From NCBI GenBank assembly GCA_964551925.1, contig CAZKFA010000012.1, forward strand, positions 1 to 51,756: a stretch of DNA of 51,756 bases, read 5' to 3'. How positions within the stretch are numbered: the stretch's first letter is position 1; each line of letters opens with the position of its first letter. The stretch comes from CAZKFA01 sp964551925 (GTDB lineage Bacteria > Cyanobacteriota > Vampirovibrionia > LMEP-6097). The notes beneath the pieces are model-generated. The model searched no databases, was not told the DNA's origin, and saw only the letters and a list, made by a program, of their open reading frames with translations. The position numbers and the translations under genes were made by a program. This document shows, one piece after another, positions 49,183 through 51,756 of the stretch.

Positions 49183-50331
49183 TCAAGCAGCTTGATTGGC
49201 ATAACGATCTTCTTCATTAAAGCCCCTAACAACTCTTCCTAGGAAACCTGCTCCATTCTCTGCCATAAACTGCTGACGATTACTAGACTGCTTGACTTCT
49301 ATATGATGTTCATATTTATCATTCGCAAGCTTACGTAAGATTTCTCTACTACCATCAGCATGCTCAAAGGTTAGTTCTTTAGTCTCACCCTCTGCCTTCC
49401 ATGACAAGCGAGGCTTGATATAGTCCGCAAATCTCTGCACACCATCTTGAGCAGTTTGGATTAATGATTGTACGACACCAAGAACAGAAGAATCTTTAAT
49501 AGCACTAGCTGAATCTGTTTTCAGTTTAGCTAGCTGCTTAGATGTCAAATCAGGATTAGTCCCCAGAAGATTAAAATTCAAGTCATCGATATCCTTAAAG
49601 CCTGAGATTTCTTTTGCAATCTTCGGGATACCATCAACCGCTTGATCATATCTATCGAAGTTAGCGTGCACAATACCAGCAGCAGTTAGAGGACTTGGAT
49701 AACGAGCCTTACCAGCAGCATCCTCAAAAACAGTATTCTTGAGCAAAGTCACTCCCTTAGAAGCTTTTAGGCCATCTGCCATCGACATCAAACCAGCCCA
49801 GAAACCTTCCTCTGGTCCATTATGGAAAGTTGTTCCAAGAAATTGAGTTTTGAAATCAGCATCATTAAGATGACCAGCATTATAATCCTGAATCAATAAT
49901 AATAATCCAGGCAACTCATGAAAGACTCCTGTAAGAAGAGGATTCTCTCTAAATTGTTTCTGTACTTCTGCTATAGTTAGATCATTAGCGATTAATCTAG
50001 CGCGCTCAGATCCAAAGTTCTCAGAAAGAATGTCACGAATAGCAGCACTTGCTTTATTAGTAGCATTCCCTTGTAAAGTACTAATTAATAATTGTGACTC
50101 CGGACTATCAGTAGTAAGCAAAGTTTTAGCATCTGCTCTTTTACCATAATCAGAAACAACTATTGAAGCTGATAAATTTCTCAAATCAATACCAGCAGCT
50201 TCTAGCTGATTAGCGTTCCTAGCAACTTGTCCTAATAACCTTGATTGGTGCCTAGAGTTCTCTCGAGTATCACTATTAGTCACAGCGTCACGACGTATCT
50301 CAGCCCTATATTTATCTATATTTCCTATCAT
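49183..50331 (-). CDS. Hypothetical helical protein with strong Shine-Dalgarno
   Basis: The start is the ATG at 50331 (MIGNIDKYRAEIRRD), with AAGGAG at 50338-50343 six bases upstream; a TTG at 50352 is less likely. The 382-residue product is largely helical and polar; Asn/Ala-rich near the N-terminus (NSDTRENSRHQSRLLGQVAR), no signal peptide or membrane segment. Domains are not recognised. Middle segments (HELPGLLLLIQDYNAGHLND) and the end (GFLGRVVRGFNEEDRYANQAA) show no catalytic motif. The gatekeeper/translocator class of type III systems has similar size and composition; that is only a guess. It ends 10 bp before a hairpin terminator. Confidence 0.75.
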   Translation of the reverse strand: MIGNIDKYRAEIRRDAVTNSDTRENSRHQSRLLGQVARNANQLEAAGIDLRNLSASIVVSDYGKRADAKTLLTTDSPESQLLISTLQGNATNKASAAIRDILSENFGSERARLIANDLTIAEVQKQFRENPLLTGVFHELPGLLLLIQDYNAGHLNDADFKTQFLGTTFHNGPEEGFWAGLMSMADGLKASKGVTLLKNTVFEDAAGKARYPSPLTAAGIVHANFDRYDQAVDGIPKIAKEISGFKDIDDLNFNLLGTNPDLTSKQLAKLKTDSASAIKDSSVLGVVQSLIQTAQDGVQRFADYIKPRLSWKAEGETKELTFEHADGSREILRKLANDKYEHHIEVKQSSNRQQFMAENGAGFLGRVVRGFNEEDRYANQAA

Positions 50332-50337
50332 TTTAGA

Positions 50338-50343
50338 CTCCTT
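50338..50343 (-). promoter_or_regulatory. Shine-Dalgarno (AAGGAG) deciding the start at 50331
   Basis: Minus-strand AAGGAGTCTAAAATG: a full-strength site with 6-nt spacing, in contrast to most neighbours, which lack any. Confidence 0.75.
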
Positions 50344-50532
50344 GAGTTTCAAGTCAGCTCCTTGCTAACTTGTTGATGAAGCTAATAATAGGCGAGAAGG
50401 CGTAATAAGTCAGACTAATTTCGGCCACAATTTAATCGGATTTTTCGATTGATTTATATATTAAAAAAGACACCTAAAAAGCGTGCGCGGCCCTTACTAG
50501 AAAGGATTTACATTTTTCAGCAGACCCTAAAC

Positions 50533-51366
50533 TTAATACAAAGCTAATGAGTAATTTGTAATGCCATGCCCAACTGGCTTACCAGTAATTAATGCAAAAT
50601 TAAATTCTTTGGATAAATCTTTTAATAACTCTAAATCATAAATAGTTTCTAGTGCCGTACCTAGCCATAATTCTTTGATCCCTTCAAACACCCTAGCCAG
50701 GCGCAATTGCTGCAGCATACGCTGAATCTTATAACCCGGTTCCTTACAATCTTCAATAAATAATATATTATCCTTGAATGAAGGCAAATATTCAGTTCCA
50801 ATCAAAGCCGCTAAGAGACTGAGATTGCCACCAGCAATCTTAGAAGCAGTCCCCATCCTAAAATCACCTCGCTTATAAGCATCAATATCAATCGCTTGCA
50901 GTAATTTCGTAAAACTAGATAAAGAGTCCCTATCAATTTTCATCAAATCACAAAGCATTGGAGTGTGGAATAATTGCAAATTCAATTTCTGATACGCTTG
51001 AGTATAAACTCCACAAAAAAGCGCAGTCAAATCACTATAGCCAAGAAGTGGTCTAGGATTGCTTTGCATCCATTTATAGTCCAGTTGATCTAATAATTGA
51101 ATACAACCATAACCACCGCGCAAAGCTAACAACACATCAACGCTAGCCCAGAGTTTCATCATCGAATCAATGCGCCTTGAAACAGAACCAGGTACATAAG
51201 AACCCGAACCCGTAAACAATTCTTCTTGCTCGAAAATATTATCAGCACAAATAACCTTCAACCCCCAGTCTTCAAGCATAGTGATCGCTTGTTTGACTAA
51301 TAACTCCTCGCCTTCTTTAATAGCAGAAGCCGGCGCAAATATTCCGATGGTTTGGATGGATGCCAA
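50533..51366 (-). CDS. LD-carboxypeptidase (LdcA/MccF, peptidase S66)
   Basis: It removes the terminal D-Ala from murein tetrapeptides during recycling (LdcA), or hydrolyses microcin-C-type amides (MccF); the two cannot be split here. The 277-residue product has IGIFAPAS at the N-terminus, LALRGGYGCIQLLD, the nucleophile Ser111 in LLGYSDLTAL, ILFIEDCKEPGYKIQRML with the catalytic Glu, and His267 in GKPVGHGITNYSLAL. It ends about 20-25 residues earlier than typical LdcA (about 300), just after the His motif. Start is TTG at 51366, 7 nt after TATTAT. Palindrome D lies upstream. Confidence 0.92.
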   Translation of the reverse strand: MASIQTIGIFAPASAIKEGEELLVKQAITMLEDWGLKVICADNIFEQEELFTGSGSYVPGSVSRRIDSMMKLWASVDVLLALRGGYGCIQLLDQLDYKWMQSNPRPLLGYSDLTALFCGVYTQAYQKLNLQLFHTPMLCDLMKIDRDSLSSFTKLLQAIDIDAYKRGDFRMGTASKIAGGNLSLLAALIGTEYLPSFKDNILFIEDCKEPGYKIQRMLQQLRLARVFEGIKELWLGTALETIYDLELLKDLSKEFNFALITGKPVGHGITNYSLALY

Positions 51367-51462
51367 TGTTTATATAATATAGTATTCCAATAAACTAATG
51401 TCAACATTAGTCAAGGTGCCATTCCTGTAAAGACCAGGTAATTCGTTGGCAAAAATAAATTT

Positions 51463-51716
51463 CTAATGTTATCTGCTCACAAAGCTCCCTACGCATTCGG
51501 GGCGCTGCGATTATATCCATCTATAATTACTCAGCTCATCAAAGAGGCGCCCGGCAGCTCCGGTCCCTGTCTTTTGTCGCTTTGCTCAAAAGCAGGGACA
51601 TGGCTCCGCTGCTCCTTTCTCAAAGGACTGATAGATTAACCATCTCTTTGATGAGCTGAGTAATTGCGTTGTATAAATCCGACATGCTTCGGGACTTTGC
51701 TCGCTTGATAACATTA
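51463..51716. repeat. Nested palindromic element D (254 bp, core inverted)
   Basis: The outer pair is CTAATGTTATC (51463-51473) with GATAACATTAG (51706-51716). A perfect 22-bp inner pair starts AATTACTCAGCTCATC (51524-51545) and ends GATGAGCTGAGTAATT (51643-51664). The family core is on the minus strand: GCAGCTCCGGTCCCTG (51553-51568) with CAGGGACATGGCTCCGCTGC (51592-51611), closed by CTTTTG/CAAAAG. It fills the 390-bp gap upstream of the LD-carboxypeptidase; I see no gene in 51367-51756. Confidence 0.92.
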
Positions 51717-51756
51717 GGCTTACAGTTAGCAAATTTTAGAATTGCTTGCACGAATT

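Noticed and set aside
1..51756. Alternative genetic code with UGA reassigned
   Set aside because: Several genes end at UGA and an RF2 gene with a UGA-dependent frameshift site is present.

Overview
The window is AT-rich, tightly packed bacterial chromosome with the standard code (UGA is a stop, and a frameshift-regulated RF2 gene is present). Housekeeping genes (rplU-rpmA, dxr, frr, glyA, murA, apt, prfB, dnaJ, a PBP1A) mark it as chromosomal. Flagellar/type III export genes (FlhB/SctU, FliR/SctT, a FliN/FliY-type SpoA protein), lipoproteins and an EnvC-like M23 activator suggest a diderm (Gram-negative type) cell. The combination with ETF/ETF-QO and a proton-pumping pyrophosphatase would fit an uncultured lineage such as Melainabacteria/Vampirovibrionia or Margulisbacteria, but the phylum cannot be settled from this sequence alone.

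Layout: 1-2518 holds lineage-specific small helical proteins, two of which resemble type III needle/rod subunits in size. 2587-7616 holds rplU-rpmA, a flippase-like membrane protein, the M23 activator, dxr and three tiny genes, two of them missed by simple ORF calling. 7620-12009 is frr-etfB-etfA-ETF-QO, an electron transfer branch into the quinone pool. 12320-19267 holds hppA, glyA, murA, apt and unknowns. 19248-24931 holds export apparatus genes, maf, a switch protein and two coiled-coil proteins. 25060-31601 holds unknown proteins and a tandem of a degenerate SF2 helicase with an intact DEAH helicase. 31602-35726 is a ccdA / yqeK / DUF255 lipoprotein operon plus a second, orphan etfA. 35842-46097 holds dnaJ, tRNA-Arg(CCG), nnrD, a cation/proton antiporter, prfB, rluB, PBP1A, rlmB and cbpA. 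46086-51366 holds a small exported protein, a LysR regulator, a YheT hydrolase, an unknown protein and an LD-carboxypeptidase.

Two genome-scale signals stand out. First, every gap above 300 bp (324-689, 3166-3467, 12010-12319, 51367-51756), plus two shorter gaps, contains a long nested palindrome. Three copies share a conserved imperfect-hairpin core while their outer arms and inner loop stems differ between copies yet remain self-complementary. This is covariation, expected of a structured RNA/DNA element family. Second, many start codons lie only 6-9 nt downstream of a TATAAT-like box with no Shine-Dalgarno, so leaderless transcripts seem common. Divergent prfB and rluB starts are only 18 bp apart. 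Strong Shine-Dalgarno sites occur mainly on lineage-specific proteins and operon-internal genes.

All assignments come from reading the sequence; no database or folding program was run.
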